Assembly (NCBI GenBank): GCA_018296165.2
Contig: JACKQL020000010.1
Coordinates: 868,001 to 932,000, forward strand
DNA length: 64,000 bases
From: Termitomyces sp. T153
Lineage: Eukaryota > Basidiomycota > Agaricomycetes > Agaricales > Lyophyllaceae
Direction: 5' to 3'
In this document: piece after piece, positions 32,377 to 44,280 of the stretch
Position numbering within the stretch: position 1 is the stretch's first letter
Layout of the letters: the number at the start of each line of letters is the position of its first letter
The notes under the pieces: model-generated
The model's input: the letters and a program-made list of their open reading frames with translations, nothing else
What the model was told of the DNA's origin: nothing
Databases searched by the model: none
Position numbers and translations under genes: made by a program

Positions 32377-34300
32377 GGCCTTCGAGACCGGTCCCGATAT
32401 CTAGACCCAGCGCAACTGGCGGAAAAATTTACGCAGGTCTCCATATGCATTCTGGAGTTCGGTTCGATGTCTCACCGACCAGTGATCCCTGATGTATGTT
32501 CATTGCTCTGATGCGCTCTCTGTCGACCCATTAAGCCAAGCCTGTGCCCTCGGGATACGCGTTTCGCGGGAGTTACACAGGCTGTGCAGTGTTTAATGTA
32601 TCGAAAGTTCTAGTACGTCAGAGGCCCCATTGTATCAGACAACAAAGTAGTGCTAGGATCTCCAAAGAGGCCGCCACACGTCTTGAACGCACTCTTTCTG
32701 TACACCACGCGCCACCACAAATAGGATATGTAGGTCAAAAGTCCTTGATTGATGAAAAAGATGGTGACCCTTGAATATCTCATGCGCAAACAAACAGGGT
32801 CCAAGTGTGGTTTGAAGGAGTTTCGGAACGACTCCCACCGACTGCCGAAAGAATACGAGCTGTGGTTTGATAAAATGAGGAGGGAGGTGTTTCAAGAAAG
32901 ATACATGCCATGCATGGAATGAGGCACGTAGTCGCATACCCACAAGAATTGCCGCCGACCTTAGCTGAGCCTGCTCTTAGCATTCTATGGCATCTAATGA
33001 TACAAGGATTATTTGGGGTGGAGCACCTCGAGTCAGTAGATGAACTGTAGCCGGTCGGTATCATAACTGCGGAGATATTGATGAGTCAGAGGAAAACATA
33101 TGCAAAACACCAAGGCGCCCAACTGTAAATCTTCTGCGGGGCTAGATCTGTACGAAGAGGTGTGTCGGTGTGAGGGTTTCGAAACTGATCAACATAACCT
33201 GAAATAATCCGGGGATGCGTCCCGTCTACATATCCCGTCTAACGAGAGGTTTGCACGGCGGATGTACAGTGGATTTACCCGGGGCTCGAGACCATTACCT
33301 ATTGACAGACAATTTGTCAAAGGTAGTTTCTGATCGAAGTTAATTTCGCTTCAATTGATCACATTTGAGTACATACTTTTGGCGCTCGCTTAGCCCTCAC
33401 TGTTTAGAGCGTGTTTTCTAGTGGTCTTGTCAGTGTCACTTCAAGATGTGGGAATACCTAGTACTAGACTCTGATGTACCGCTCAGTGAGCCCAATACGG
33501 ACTCAGAGAGAAATTAATCATCATTTCAAGATACCTATTTTGGGGTTTGAGCCAAGTGGATAACAGCACCAAGTGGATAACAGCACAGGTGTCGGCCCAG
33601 ACGGCCACACTTCGGAGTCAACAAAAGGGACCGCTGAGATAGTTGAGACGAATCCTGGAGACAGAGTAAGTTTCTGATTTTTCAGACTCAAGTTGTTAAG
33701 GACATTCTACAGTTGAGTGTTTGTTTGCGTCTTTTCGGACCGCCTATACGGCCGGGATTACCCGGGATGAAAAGTGCGCGTCGCTCCGATAGTATCCCGT
33801 TCCGGAGACGAATATTCAGCTTCTACCTTACTTATTCGGTGACTGAATCGATTCAAGGTTGCTATACGTGGGTTCAAGGCCACCCGAGGGAAGCCAAAAG
33901 TTCAACGTTCCACTGTTCGCTGTTCATAGAAAGAAGCAAGCCAAGCCAGGGGCTTTTGGGCAAAGCCAGGAAGGGAACATCATGAAAGAAATCGCAACCT
34001 TACTTCATGATTTAGGGGTAGCCTGATCACTAGTCAGAGCTCTACATACTACACGCACACCGCATAACACCTCACATGTTGGACGATATTGCTGCCGCCA
34101 CAACACGTCATCAAGCCGGGCCACTGGGCCACGCACATTTGTGCCGGACTGCATTATATTCCCCGACTGATCATGAACAATGGCCCATTGTTCACGTACA
34201 TACATATATATTTTCGGACTCGTTCTGTATAGTGGAACTTGCAAATACAGGAAGAAGTAAGGATGAAAGTGGTGTTAATACATATTGATATAATCAAAAG
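32377..34300. other. Host sequence without identifiable gene
   Basis: Nearly 2 kb with normal CpG. Overlapping short frames on both strands (for example 32,544-33,064 and 33,713-33,985) have no domain I recognise. It probably contains the upstream region of the GMC gene and decayed sequence. Confidence 0.4.
33553..33586 (+). repeat. Perfect 17-bp tandem duplication
   Basis: CAAGTGGATAACAGCAC occurs twice, head to tail, without mismatch. Confidence 0.85.
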
Positions 34301-34599
34301 ATACAAAGGAGTGGTCTATAGTATTGCATACAATAACAGAATCATCATAGAAATAGACAAGGAAACATGATAGTGGTATAACAATCTGGAAAATCTGAGC
34401 AAGCTAAGAGGCAATAAAAGGAGACTGAAACAATATGAGAATGGAGTGCTTGATAATAAAGAGGATCATAGAATTTGGGATAATCATCAGGGGAAAACTC
34501 AACATTATCAGGAGGACAATCTTGTTCATTGAGGTATTGATGACAGTTTCAAGACAAATTCAAGGGGGGATCACATGGTCAATCTGTCAGGGGACATCC

Positions 34600-34745
34600 C
34601 ATTTGTTCCCCATTTTTCCTCCTCCAGTTCTTGTCGGGTTCCCCTCATAATTTTACTTTATTCACCTTCCTTTTTCCTATTTATTGGTCCTAGTCTCAGC
34701 CCTCCTGCTTCACTGGTAATCTGTGCATAATCTCTATATATTATG
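34600..34745 (+). repeat. Fragment of chromovirus LTR
   Basis: CTTCCTTTTTCCTATTTATT followed by GGTCCTAGTCTCAGCCCTCC and CACTGGTAATCTGTGCATAA matches the stretches near 45,845-45,920 and 55,875-55,965. It is an isolated 5' LTR piece. Confidence 0.55.
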
Positions 34746-34814
34746 TGACAATGGACATGGGAAAGTGGCTGCACCTATATGATGACTCCTGGGAAGAATT
34801 ATGCTGACTAAAAT

Positions 34815-35534
34815 TTGTCAGTGATGACAAATGCTGACAAATTTGAACCCATTCATGGTAATAGAATCAGACTTGGCTGTTTTGCTGCTCTTCAAATACA
34901 TTTTTACCAAAGATATACAGTAGACAACTTTAATAAATGTATACCATCATTTGACTCTGCAGGGATGAAAAAAGCCAAACAGGATTTAGTGGACACTGTT
35001 TTTCATGCCTTGCAAGATTTTTGATACAATATGACCAAATAATGGATATTTCTGAGGTTGTGGACAGGAGGCCACACAACAAAGTATGTTTGGTCACATC
35101 TATTGATTGATTGATGTTGATTAACAAGCCTATTAGTAACCCTTAACCACATTGAGCTATTGATATATCAAATATCTCATCATGCAAGTCAATTTTGATG
35201 GTTTTTGACTGTTCAATTGCTTAACAATTGATGTTTCAGGCAAGCACCTACTACTCCTGAAAGCCAAAGGCAACAAACTAGGATTCAAAGGAGACTTGAA
35301 CAGTTACAAGTGACAGATCCTGATGATCATCATGCAAATAGAAACAATAGATCTTTGGAACAGATCAATACTGTGGTTGTCCCACCACTTGAATTGGGGC
35401 CTGGGGCTATGGGAACTGGGGGTAACAATCAATCTATGAGTCCACTAAATATAGCAGAGTATGGTCACCCTGAGTTGTCCCATGATCAAACTGGTTTAAG
35501 TTCTATTATTTGCAAGAACTGCCTAATTGAATGA
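34815..35534 (+). pseudogene. Helitron upstream coding pieces
   Basis: The frame at 34,815-35,024 (IHGNRIRLGCFAALQIHFYQ, DSAGMKKAKQDLVDTVF) and the one ending at 35,534 (RIQRRLEQLQVTDPDDHH, GTGGNNQSMSPLN) look like the variable N-terminal region of Agaricomycete Helitron proteins. The assignment is contextual: the same GGNNQSM phrase resumes at about 37,580 before the diagnostic Helitron segment. Confidence 0.45.
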
Positions 35535-37573
35535 AGATGGGCCTATTATATAGTATAGAGTATTACAGAACTGAGCATGAAGTAGGAATAAAAATTGTAA
35601 GGGTTTAGGCAGAGGTAATGTCATGCTTGCACTACATATGCCCTCCAAGTCAGATAACTGGGAGTATATGGCTTTTAATAATAAGTAGGGGATTAGAGCA
35701 TTTAGATTAGAATGACAATAATACTTTTTGTTGGAGACAGTCCCAAGCCAGCCTGGCCTTCTACTCAGTGGTTGAGGGACTCTCCCCAACATGATTGTTG
35801 GGGTAGTCTTCAAGCTTGCCATCATCATCATTGTCATTGTCAGCAGAGAGCAGAATGTCTGCTGGATCTATGGCCATCTCTTCTCCCTTCTCTTCTTCCT
35901 GGGCTTTGCTCTTGCCCTTGCAATTAGGAGAATGTATGGTGATACCATGGGTGGTGATGGCAACATAGAGGGTAGACAACCTTGACATCATTGATGGTGG
36001 GGTTGCATGGACCAATGAATGGTGAGGCCTGAGAGTGCAGTGTTTACTGGCAGTAGTGGATGGACCTGGACTGGCTTCTAAACTGTCACTCTCAATAGCT
36101 GAGAATAAGCACTTATGGGGAAAATAAGGGCAAATAGGGCTGTTAAGATACTGAGTGTCAGGTTCTGCTGACCATGGGGGCTCAGCTACACTGGGCAAGT
36201 CCTTACTAGGTGGATGTGATTCCCTGCACTGACAACCGGGCACTCGGAGGTGTTCCAAACACTGGGGACCTGTGAGGATAGCCAGAGGAAATTGATCTGG
36301 GTAAGTCTGGGGAGGTCTGGAGGAGTAGAGGATGAGTTGTGGGGGAGGGGGACAGGCTTGGCAGGGTTCAGGCATAGTCCGTGTGTGAGTATTGCAGGTG
36401 CAGAGGGGGCAGAGGCTACACAGATGACAGGAGCGGAGCCAGAGTTTTGACGGGGAATCAACAGGAATTGATGGGGTTCAGAGCTGAGCATATAGCAGGG
36501 CCTGGGGTTGGTAAAGAGTGTCAGAGGTTCGTAATTGTAAATGCGGAGTTTGTGAGGACGTCATGGTTGAGAGGACTTGAACATGATAGACAGAATTAAA
36601 CAAGACAAGACGGAGTTGAATGGACTGAGACAAAGACAAGACAAGAACGAGAATAGATTCAGGCAGAGACACGGAACAATAACAAAAAGATAACGGAATA
36701 GAGGCAAGATAAGACCAGAAGACTGAGAATAGGGAAAACGAGACACGGGACACGAAACATGAGAAGAAATAATCAGAAACACATCAGGAAAGGCTGGTAA
36801 GTAGGTAGTTAATCTCAAGACTAGAGTATGAGGAGCTACTCTATGTCTTATATACTGACTACTGAAGAGCTCTGGGGACATCAGCTGTGGTGGTGGGGCT
36901 TGGCGGAGCTCGACGGAGTCGACGGGTGTTAGTTACGACCAGAGGGCGGGCCACATTGATATGTTGATGGGATCAATTGTGACGCAGTCTGTTCTGGGGT
37001 TGTTGTGATACCCCAGGGTAAGTTGGGGGAGCCAGGGTGTCAAGTTGATGATGTGTAATGGGGTCAGGCACGGCAGGGGAGTGATCCCAGGGGCTCAGGA
37101 AGTCCAGGGGAAGTGCCGGTGGCTGCAGGGAAGACATCAGAGTTGGCCAGGGGGCCATCAGAGTTAGCCGAGAATGTGTCGGAGTTAGCTGGAGTAGGTG
37201 TGGAGTGCTGGGGAAGTTTGACAAAGTGTCAGGGGAGGTTCCAGGGGGATGGGGGTCTGTTGGGTGATGTACGTGGCTTCAGGGAACGGGTCATGACACT
37301 GAGATTGACAAGCATGAAACTGTTTCATGTGCTGCACACATTCACCCAAGGGAGTGTGCCAAGCTCAAATGGCATCTTTGACAGTCTGTTTGTCAATGGC
37401 CCCCTGTTTAGTGATGAAGCCAAGGGTGGCTAGAAGGTCAAGATGAGGATCAATGAAGGCCATTGCAAGGAATCCAGGAGGGAAGGTGTCTCCACTTTAG
37501 ACCAAGTTTCTGTCTGCTCATTATAAGCTGCAAGCCAATACTTGCATTCCATGTTGGGATCAGCCAGGTTAAG
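35525..37573 (-). other. Inserted block with an unidentified minus-strand ORF relic
   Basis: The block separates two copies of a 24-bp direct repeat (35,415-35,438 and 37,574-37,597, starting ACTGGGGGTAACAATC). On the minus strand, MECKYWLAAYNEQTETWSKV and SLLDSLQWPSLILIL (37,430-37,560) are followed, across the solo LTR, by CPYFPHKCLFSAIESDSLEA and ITTHGITIHSPNCKGKSKAQ (35,761-36,150). It reads like a host-type or passenger protein rather than a retroelement. I do not recognise it. Confidence 0.4.
36156..37298 (+). mobile_element. Solo LTR (1143 bp) with CTGAG target duplication
   Basis: Begins TGTCAGGTTCTGCTGAC and ends GGTCATGACA, flanked by CTGAG at 36,151-36,155 and 37,299-37,303. No internal region remains, as after recombination between two LTRs. 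The same terminal words bound the LTRs at 52,588-53,665 and 57,865-58,833, so it belongs to that Gypsy family. It retains more CpG than those copies, particularly at its right end. Confidence 0.85.
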
Positions 37574-39010
37574 ACTGGGGGTAACAATCAATCTATGGGA
37601 TCTGGAGGTATAGGATCTAGGGGATTGAGGCTTGGGAATAATCACCTTTCTATAGCCACTACTTCTGGCTGTTCAGGAAGACCTATTAGGCAGCTAGCAC
37701 TTGCTGATGATCCATTTTCTATGCTCATTTCTGAAACTGTTTTGCCTGAAGGGTGGGATGCTCCTTTGCAGAATCCCATGCCTAGAGTGGTGCCACCTTT
37801 ACCTGCTCCTGTACAGAGAAGAGGCAATAGATTCAATCAGTCTGCTGTTGCTCAAGCTGCTATGGTCATTCCAGAAACAGTTTTGCCAGAAGGTTGGGAT
37901 GCTCCTTTGCAGAATCCCTTACCTAGAATAGTGCCACTGTTGCCTGCTCCTATACATAGAAGGGTCAGAAATGCTCCCTTACCAGAGCTTATAATGGTAC
38001 CAGCTCCACTTGCTCCCCAAGCACTGTTGGAAGAGCAACAAAGGCTGAGACAGAGGCAACAAAAGCAGGCACTGGCAATCTTGCAAGAGCAACAAAGGCT
38101 AAGGCATATATTGCTATGGCTACAGAGCAGGAGAGACAACAACAAGAGGCACTAGCAGTGTTGGAAGAGCAACAAAGGCTGAGGCAAGATCAGGAGAGGC
38201 AACAGGCATTGGCTATCCTGAGCCAGGAAAGGTTGAGGGAGCAAGAAGAGATCAGACAAAGACAAGTTGAATTCCCACTTGAGCTTGAGCTAACAAAGTC
38301 TAAAAGCATATTGATCTGAATCCTGAATATAGGCCTTTGAATGCAGCTATGGCTCAAAGGATCTTTCAAGGCTGGGAACAGCAACATGAAACTGATCTGG
38401 AAGAGGATTTCAATGATTTCAATGATTTAGGTCCTCAGAATAATATACCTTCTGAGGATGACTTGGAATATGTTGATCCTGCTGAACATCAACCAGCAGA
38501 GCAATTGGATCCTTCCCCTAATAATCCATTGGGTCTTCAGGATGACATACCTTCTGAAGATGACTTGGAATATGTTGATCCTACTCAACAGAGACCTGCA
38601 GAAGACTTGGACCCTGCCCTACCCAATCATCTACCACAGCCAGAAAATCCTGCTGAAAATATATCAGCAAAGGACTTGGACCCTGCTCTACCCAATGATC
38701 CACCACAACCAGAACCTGCTGAAAATATATCAACAGAAGAACCAGAGCTTCCCCTTCACCCTCCTATTCCACTACAGCTTGGTCCTGTTCAGCCTGTTTC
38801 AAAAGGAAGGCAACCTTACTTGATTGAACACCAACCACATTATCTTGGTTCTATGCCTGTCATATGTCCACACTGCCAAGCTCTACCTTTTGATGCTGAA
38901 AAGCTCACTAAGTCTACTAAAAACAATCCAAAGTTTGGCATGTGCTGCTTACAAGGCCAAGTAAATTTGCCCAGACTCAAAGATGCTCCAGCAGATTTAC
39001 TCAACCTACT
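37563..39010 (+). pseudogene. Helitron N-terminal region to the CxxC finger
   Basis: The frames begin at GGNNQSMGSGG and carry two copies of the phrase VLPEGWDAPLQNP, then Gln/Arg-rich coiled-coil repeats (EEQQRLRQRQQ). Two acidic repeats follow, IPSEDDLEYVDP at about 38,445 and 38,550. The diagnostic Helitron segment is HYLGSMPVICPHCQALPFDA, then KFGMCCLQGQVNLPRL (38,840-38,980). The frame is broken near 38,155 and 38,320. The reading frame is cut at 39,010 by the Copia insertion and continues at 44,114. Confidence 0.8.
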
Positions 39011-39355
39011 TGTTAAGCTGGACCCCCAGTATGTGCTACTTCATATAAATTACTCTCTTTGTATTTCCATATATTATTCCACCCTGTTACATGATCATTT
39101 TTTTATTTGCCATACTTTACATAAAACCTTATTTTACTATCTGTACATATCCAGAGTACACAAAACACATGTTCCTCAGTTGTCTCAATTACTTTGTTGT
39201 GACTCTGTGGGTATGTTAACTTATTACACTTCTCATACTTCATTACTTATTATCCTGTAGATCTTACTTTATATCTTTGTCTACAGGTACATAATAAAGT
39301 TGTCTTGATTACTTTGTTGTGACTCTGAGGATCTTACTTTATATCTTTGTCTACA
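39011..39355 (+). repeat. Copia 5' LTR
   Basis: Direct partner of 43,766-44,113. It is followed by GGTTATTGGCCCTG, the probable primer-binding site. Confidence 0.9.
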
Positions 39356-39427
39356 GGTTATTGGCCCTGTTTTCACCTCCTGTGCACAACATAGATTTTA
39401 TTGCCACAACACCACTGCTGTACTACC

Positions 39428-40250
39428 AATGGCTCCTACAGATCAAAACCACCCACTTCACTGCCCACACTCACTCACAAAAATGACCACACAAAATTCA
39501 AATGGACCACCCACTTTCCCAGATGAGTTGCAGTTTGACAGAACAAATTTTTTTCCACTTCAAATCCTGAGTCCTGATTGCTGCATGTGTGCATGAAGCA
39601 AAAGGATACCTTGAAGGGACCATCCCATACCAGAGGTCAATGTTAAGCCAACCACAAAGGCAGAGGATGACCCTGACAGCACCACTGCCACCTCCTAGAC
39701 CTCACAAAACCTGTCTGAGGATGAGTGGGACTTGCGTGATGCTTGGACTCTGGGACTGGTTGTATACAACTGTAGAAACCCAGTAGGACTGGGTATAAAA
39801 ATGGATGGCACTGTGGCACAAGCTTGGAGCTCACTTACTAAGGCATATGGCATCATATCTGACCTAGCAGCAATGGGAGCTGAAAATGCCCTTTGTGCCA
39901 CAAAGTTTGCTAACAGAGCAGATTTCTCTATACACATTGCTGGCCTCCAGACAAAATGGAGTGAGGCCACAGAAAATGGGGCTGAAGTCTCAGACTCCAT
40001 CTTCCAGTCCATTGTTATGACATTGCTCCCAGAAATTTGGAATACAGTTGTAGCAAGCATGTACTCCACAAAAACCTCTGTGGACCTCATCTCAGGACTC
40101 CTACTTCACTGGGAATGACTAAAAATGCAGAAGCCATTAACACCATCAGTGACAGCACTCCAAGCAAATACTAAAAGCCCTAGGTCAAAGTCAGTTTGTA
40201 TGAATCCAAACTGCTGAAGCATGGGACACACTGCCAAAAATTGCTACTGG
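39428..40250 (+). pseudogene. Copia gag (UBN2-type)
   Basis: It starts near MAPTDQNHPLHCPHS and shifts frame. The core reads DEWDLRDAWTLGLVVYNCRN, GIKMDGTVAQAWSSLT, ADFSIHIAGLQTKWSEATE and WNTVVASMYSTKTSVDL, to a stop at 40,118. A degraded zinc knuckle (CMNPNC, stop, then GHTAKNCYW) lies at 40,200-40,250. Confidence 0.75.
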
Positions 40251-40327
40251 TAAGGGGGAGGCAAGGAGGGACAGTTCCCAGCTAATTTCTGCATCAGGGA
40301 GGAAGCACTGACTAAGCTCACTGCATC

Positions 40328-41597
40328 TCAAGCAAATGAGCAACAAACACCCACAGCAAACCTTGCAAACACCACACCAGCCCTTGACACACCCAAAATC
40401 TCATATGCCCTCACAGCTATTGGCTCACAAAATATAGAACAAGATGTAGTTGTAGAGGCCTTGTCAGACCCAGCAATGGCCCTGGCAATTGGACATGCCT
40501 CCATCCCAACTTTTGCTGACTCGGGTGTGAGTGACCATTGTTTTGTGAGGCAAGACACATTCACAGAGTACATGCCATATGAGACTCTGAGAAAGGGGCT
40601 TGCTGTGGCTAAGGGTGCCACTTTTTGCATTGTGGAACAGGGTACAGTGTGCAAGGTAGTCAAAACAAACTGAGAAAAGGCTGAACTACTATTTAAAAAC
40701 ATTCTCCATACCCCAGATTTATCTGCAAACCTCATCTCAATTGGGAAACTTGATCTTGCAGGGTTCTCAATTGTGTTCACAAAAGGAAAGGTGGTTTTTT
40801 GCGACCCAAATGAAAGGGAAGTGTTCATTAGCAATAGCACAAATGGCATATATTTGCTCAATATTCTGGAGGCTATTGCCACCCCAACAGCTATGGTAGC
40901 CTTGCCTATTAAGGCCCTGGTGGACCTTGATGGATGGCATCACCATTTTGGGCATGCTGGGGTTGATGCTATTTAGACTACAGTAAGAAAAAACTGGGTA
41001 GATGACCTCATTATAAAAGAAAATCTTGAAGTCAAAGGGTTGTGCAAAGACTGTATTTACAGAAAACATACTTTGCAACCTTATGATGGTGAGCGGGATA
41101 TCAAGAAACACCCAAATGATTGCGTGTACTTTAACCTGTGGGGACTGGCATCAACTAAGTCAATGGGTGGCACATTGTACATGATGCTAGGTGCTGATGG
41201 ACATACCTCAAGGCTGGCAGGATATTTCCTCACCCATAAGGATGCTGACTCTACCCTCAAAGCTTTTGCTGCATACCATAAAGAATCTGAACATCAAACA
41301 GGACAAAAATTGCTCATAGTAAGAGTTGATGCAGGGCGTGAGTGGCTGAATGAGAAGTGGGAAGAATACTGCATGGAACACAGCATAGTGCTAAAGCCTG
41401 TGGTACCCTATGCCCACTCCCAAAATGGGTTTATTGAGAGAACAATCCACATGGTGATAGAGGGAGTAAGATGCTTACTGGCAGAGAGTAGTCTCCTAAA
41501 GGACATGTGGGCTGAAGCTGCTGTGATGCAAATCTACACTAGAAACCAACTTCCCTCATCACAATACAATGATATACTTGAGTGTGCATGGACATGA
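40328..41597 (+). pseudogene. Copia protease, GAG-pre-integrase and integrase
   Basis: The aspartic protease motif is FADSGVSDHCF (about 40,513-40,545). The GAG-pre-integrase HHCC region is WHHHFGHAGVDAI ... CKDCIYRKHT (40,935-41,070). The integrase core has FNLWGLASTKSMGG in place of the usual V-D-L-W-G, so the first catalytic Asp appears to be Asn. VRVDAGREWLNEKWEEYC (second Asp) and PYAHSQNGFIERT (Glu of the usual G-x-x-E-R) follow. Stops fall at 40,672, 40,975 and 41,597. Confidence 0.78.
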
Positions 41598-41651
41598 AAG
41601 AGGATCAGCATTGCTCACCTGCACTCCTTTAGATCAATTGCTTTTGCTAAA

Positions 41652-43107
41652 GTGCCCAAGAAAGTAATAAAGTTGAAACTCAACCCATGCTTGGTCAAGT
41701 ACACCATGGTGGGCTATGCCACAGGCATTAGTGGCTTCAGACTTCTTGACCAGGCTATAAGAAACATAGTTACTTCTCATGACATGATCTTTGATGAAGG
41801 ATCAGATCATAGATCTCTCACAGCTATTGAGGAAGCTGATGACTTACTAGCTGCTGTAACACCCTCTCCCACACCCTCAAAGACCCCAGGACTCCTTACA
41901 CCATGCCAGCCCATTGCTCCCCACATTTGCAGGGGTGCACCTCTTCATTCCCCTAGGATGCAAGTTGCCAAGTCTGATACAGCCATGGAACCTGCCCATG
42001 AATTGTCAGAGATACTACAGCCCAATACCGCTGCCATATTAAACTTGCCTGTGCCTGATGCTATCATCCTCCATTGCTTGAATAGACTGCAAGGAGTGCC
42101 TATGCCTGACTTACCGACATTATACTTGGCACAGGATGCCTATGCATTCCTCACACTTCTATCAAAAGCAGATGTGGATGATGATGACTACATACCCAAA
42201 AGCTACAAGAAAGCAATGTGTCATCCCAACTTATGGATACCAGCTATCCAGCAAGAGTTACAGGTCATGGAGGAGCAGAAAGTATGGAGGGCAGTACTGG
42301 AGTCAGAGATCCCTGCAGGAAAGAAGGTCATGGGCTGCTGGTGGGTGCAAATAAGTACAATGTGGAGAGGAAGATTGTGAGAAGGAAGGCTAGACTCATA
42401 GCTAAGGAGTACTTACAGGTGGTAGGTGAAGACTATGATGAAATGTATGCAGCTGTCATCAGACTCAAATCACTCTGTATCTTGATTGCAATTGCAGCAT
42501 TACTTGACCTTGACAGATTAACTTTGTAGCAGCATACCTGAACAGCATTTCTGAGCTCCAAGTATACATGGACATACTAGAAGGTGCTCCAGGGAGGGAG
42601 GGAATGAAGGCTGAGCTCCTGAAGACTCTGTATGGTATGATGCAAGGAGGGAGGAATTGGTTTTGGACACTAAACACTGCATATAAAAACCTAGACTATT
42701 CTGTCTCATGAGCTAACCCTTGCATACAAATAAGGGTGAAAAATGGTGAGTGCATAATCACCAATACCTTCAACAACAATGTTTTTGGATTGTCAATTAC
42801 TCAAGAGGGAGCTACCAAGGCTAAGCATGAACTAGCAGAGATCTATGAGGTCAAGGACTTTGGAAACCCATTCTTTATCCTCAGTATGGCAATTGAAAGA
42901 GATCAGACAATGAGGGCTATATCATTGTTGCAACAGGCATACCTAAGGTGGGTACTTGAGTGTTTTGGGATGACAGACAACAACCCCCATAGCACACTCC
43001 TACCTACAGGCATCTGCCTGACTGAATCTATGAGACTACAGACAGAAGCCAATTGTCTGTTCATGACCTACAAACCATATAGAGAGGCATTGGGCTCCCT
43101 AATGTAG
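41652..43107 (+). pseudogene. Copia reverse transcriptase (RVT_2)
   Basis: After a linker (KYTMVGYATGISGFRLLD, SHDMIFDEGSDH), RT begins near 42,190 (YKKAMCHPNLWIPAIQQELQ) and runs through ARLIAKEYLQVVGEDYDEMY to FILSMAIERDQTMRAISLLQ. The catalytic box reads NTFNNNVFG near 42,770 where Y-x-D-D is expected, so both Asp are Asn. There are frameshifts near 42,350 and 42,530 and a stop at about 42,710. Confidence 0.75.
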
Positions 43108-43745
43108 GTGCAAGTTGTGACTTGCCCAGACTTATCATTTGCTGTAGGCCTCTTAGCCTGTTTCCAGTCCAACCCTAGCCTTATGCACTGGAACACTTTG
43201 GTCCATGTGCTCAGGTATGTGAAGGGGACTCTGGACTACAAGCTCACTTACACTAAGGAGCTTGGAAACAACCTAAAGCCCATTGGCTATATGGACATGG
43301 ATTATGGGGGAGATCTTGACACATGCCATTCCACCTCCAGATATGTCTTTATGATGGCTGGAGGGGCCATGTTTTGGAGCTCAAAATGTCAAGCTACTGT
43401 AGCACTCAGTACCACTGAGGCTGAATATATGGCCTTGACATGTGGCACCCAACAAGCCCTCTGAATGCACAATTTCCTGGCCAAAGTCAATCTACTCTAG
43501 CCATTTCACACTGCCATCCATGCCAATAACCATTTATCTATTGCCCTTGCAGAATCTACAAAAGGACACTCTCAGGCCAAACACATTGACATTAGGCACC
43601 ATTACATCCACAAATGAGCACATGAAGGAGATATCCAGATTATACCTATACCCTCTGCAGAAAATGTTGCTGACCTCTTCACAAAGCCACTTTGCTGGTC
43701 TACCCATGACTACCTTGTTAAAACTTGGCCTCAGCAAGTAATACA
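43108..43745 (+). pseudogene. Copia RNase H and C-terminal end
   Basis: YMDMDYGGDLDTCHSTSRYV, then GAMFWSSKCQATVALSTTEA and EYMAL, are the standard Copia RNase H motifs. They are followed in another frame by KGHSQAKHIDIRHHYI-like sequence and the end of pol before the purine tract. Confidence 0.78.
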
Positions 43746-43765
43746 ATGCTGATTGTCCAGGGGAG

Positions 43766-44113
43766 TGTTAAGCTGGACCCCCAGTATGTGCTACTTCATA
43801 TAAATTACTCTCTTCATATTTTCATATGTTATGCCACCCTGTTACATGATCATTTCTTTGTTTGCCATACTTTACATAAAACCTTATTTTACTGTCTGTA
43901 CATATCCAGAGTACACAAAACACACATCCCTCAGTTGTCTCAATTACTTTGTTGTGAATGTGAGGGTATGTTGACTTCTTATTACACTTCTCATACTTCA
44001 TTACTTACTATCCTGTAGATCTTACTTTATATCTTTGTCTACAGGTACATAATAAAGTTGTCTTGATTACTTTGTTGTGACTCTGAGGATCTTACTTTAT
44101 ATCTTTGTCTACA
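43766..44113 (+). repeat. Copia 3' LTR
   Basis: Direct partner of 39,011-39,355. It differs at scattered, mostly C/T or G/A positions and by small length changes. Confidence 0.9.
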
Positions 44114-44280
44114 CTACTCCATGGCCACCACCCTCTCTCTAACACCTCTAAAACATCTATCCATCAATACAATGCAGCCTTTGCATTTACATCTCTGGAG
44201 GTTAAGATTGACCATGCTATTACCAATGCACCTGGACCATACAGCTTCAGGATTAATGGAGAACTCCAGACAGGTGCTCT
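44114..44280 (+). pseudogene. Helitron continuation after the Copia element
   Basis: Removing the Copia element and one CTACT joins ...DLLNL with L-HGHHPLSNTSKTSIHQYN in one frame. That continues AAFAFTSLEVKIDHAI ... GPYSFRINGE, the segment that normally follows the CxxC finger in Helitrons. Homology ends at about 44,275, where Gypsy sequence begins. Confidence 0.85.

Larger units (their letters stand above)
39011..44113 (+). mobile_element. Full-length Copia retrotransposon in the Helitron, TSD CTACT
   Basis: LTRs 39,011-39,355 (345 bp) and 43,766-44,113 (348 bp) both start TGTTAAGCTGGACCC and end TTTGTCTACA. CTACT lies directly outside both ends (39,006-39,010 and 44,114-44,118). A purine tract, CCAGGGGAG, precedes the 3' LTR. 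The gene order gag, protease, integrase, RT, RNase H is Copia. Multiple stops make it defective. Confidence 0.93.
34790..44280 (+). mobile_element. Helitron 5' part, split by later insertions
   Basis: Plus-strand coding pieces of a Helitron lie at 34,815-35,024, 35,250-35,534, 37,563-39,010 and 44,114-44,275. They are separated by an inserted block (about 35,440-37,573) and by a complete Copia element (39,011-44,113). The sequence then stops abruptly at about 44,280 against a Gypsy fragment, so the Rep and helicase domains are missing. CpG is depleted throughout. Confidence 0.75.

Noticed and set aside
32544..33064. Cluster of overlapping 64-96-codon frames
   Set aside because: Both strands are equally open and no splice-consistent joining or domain was found.
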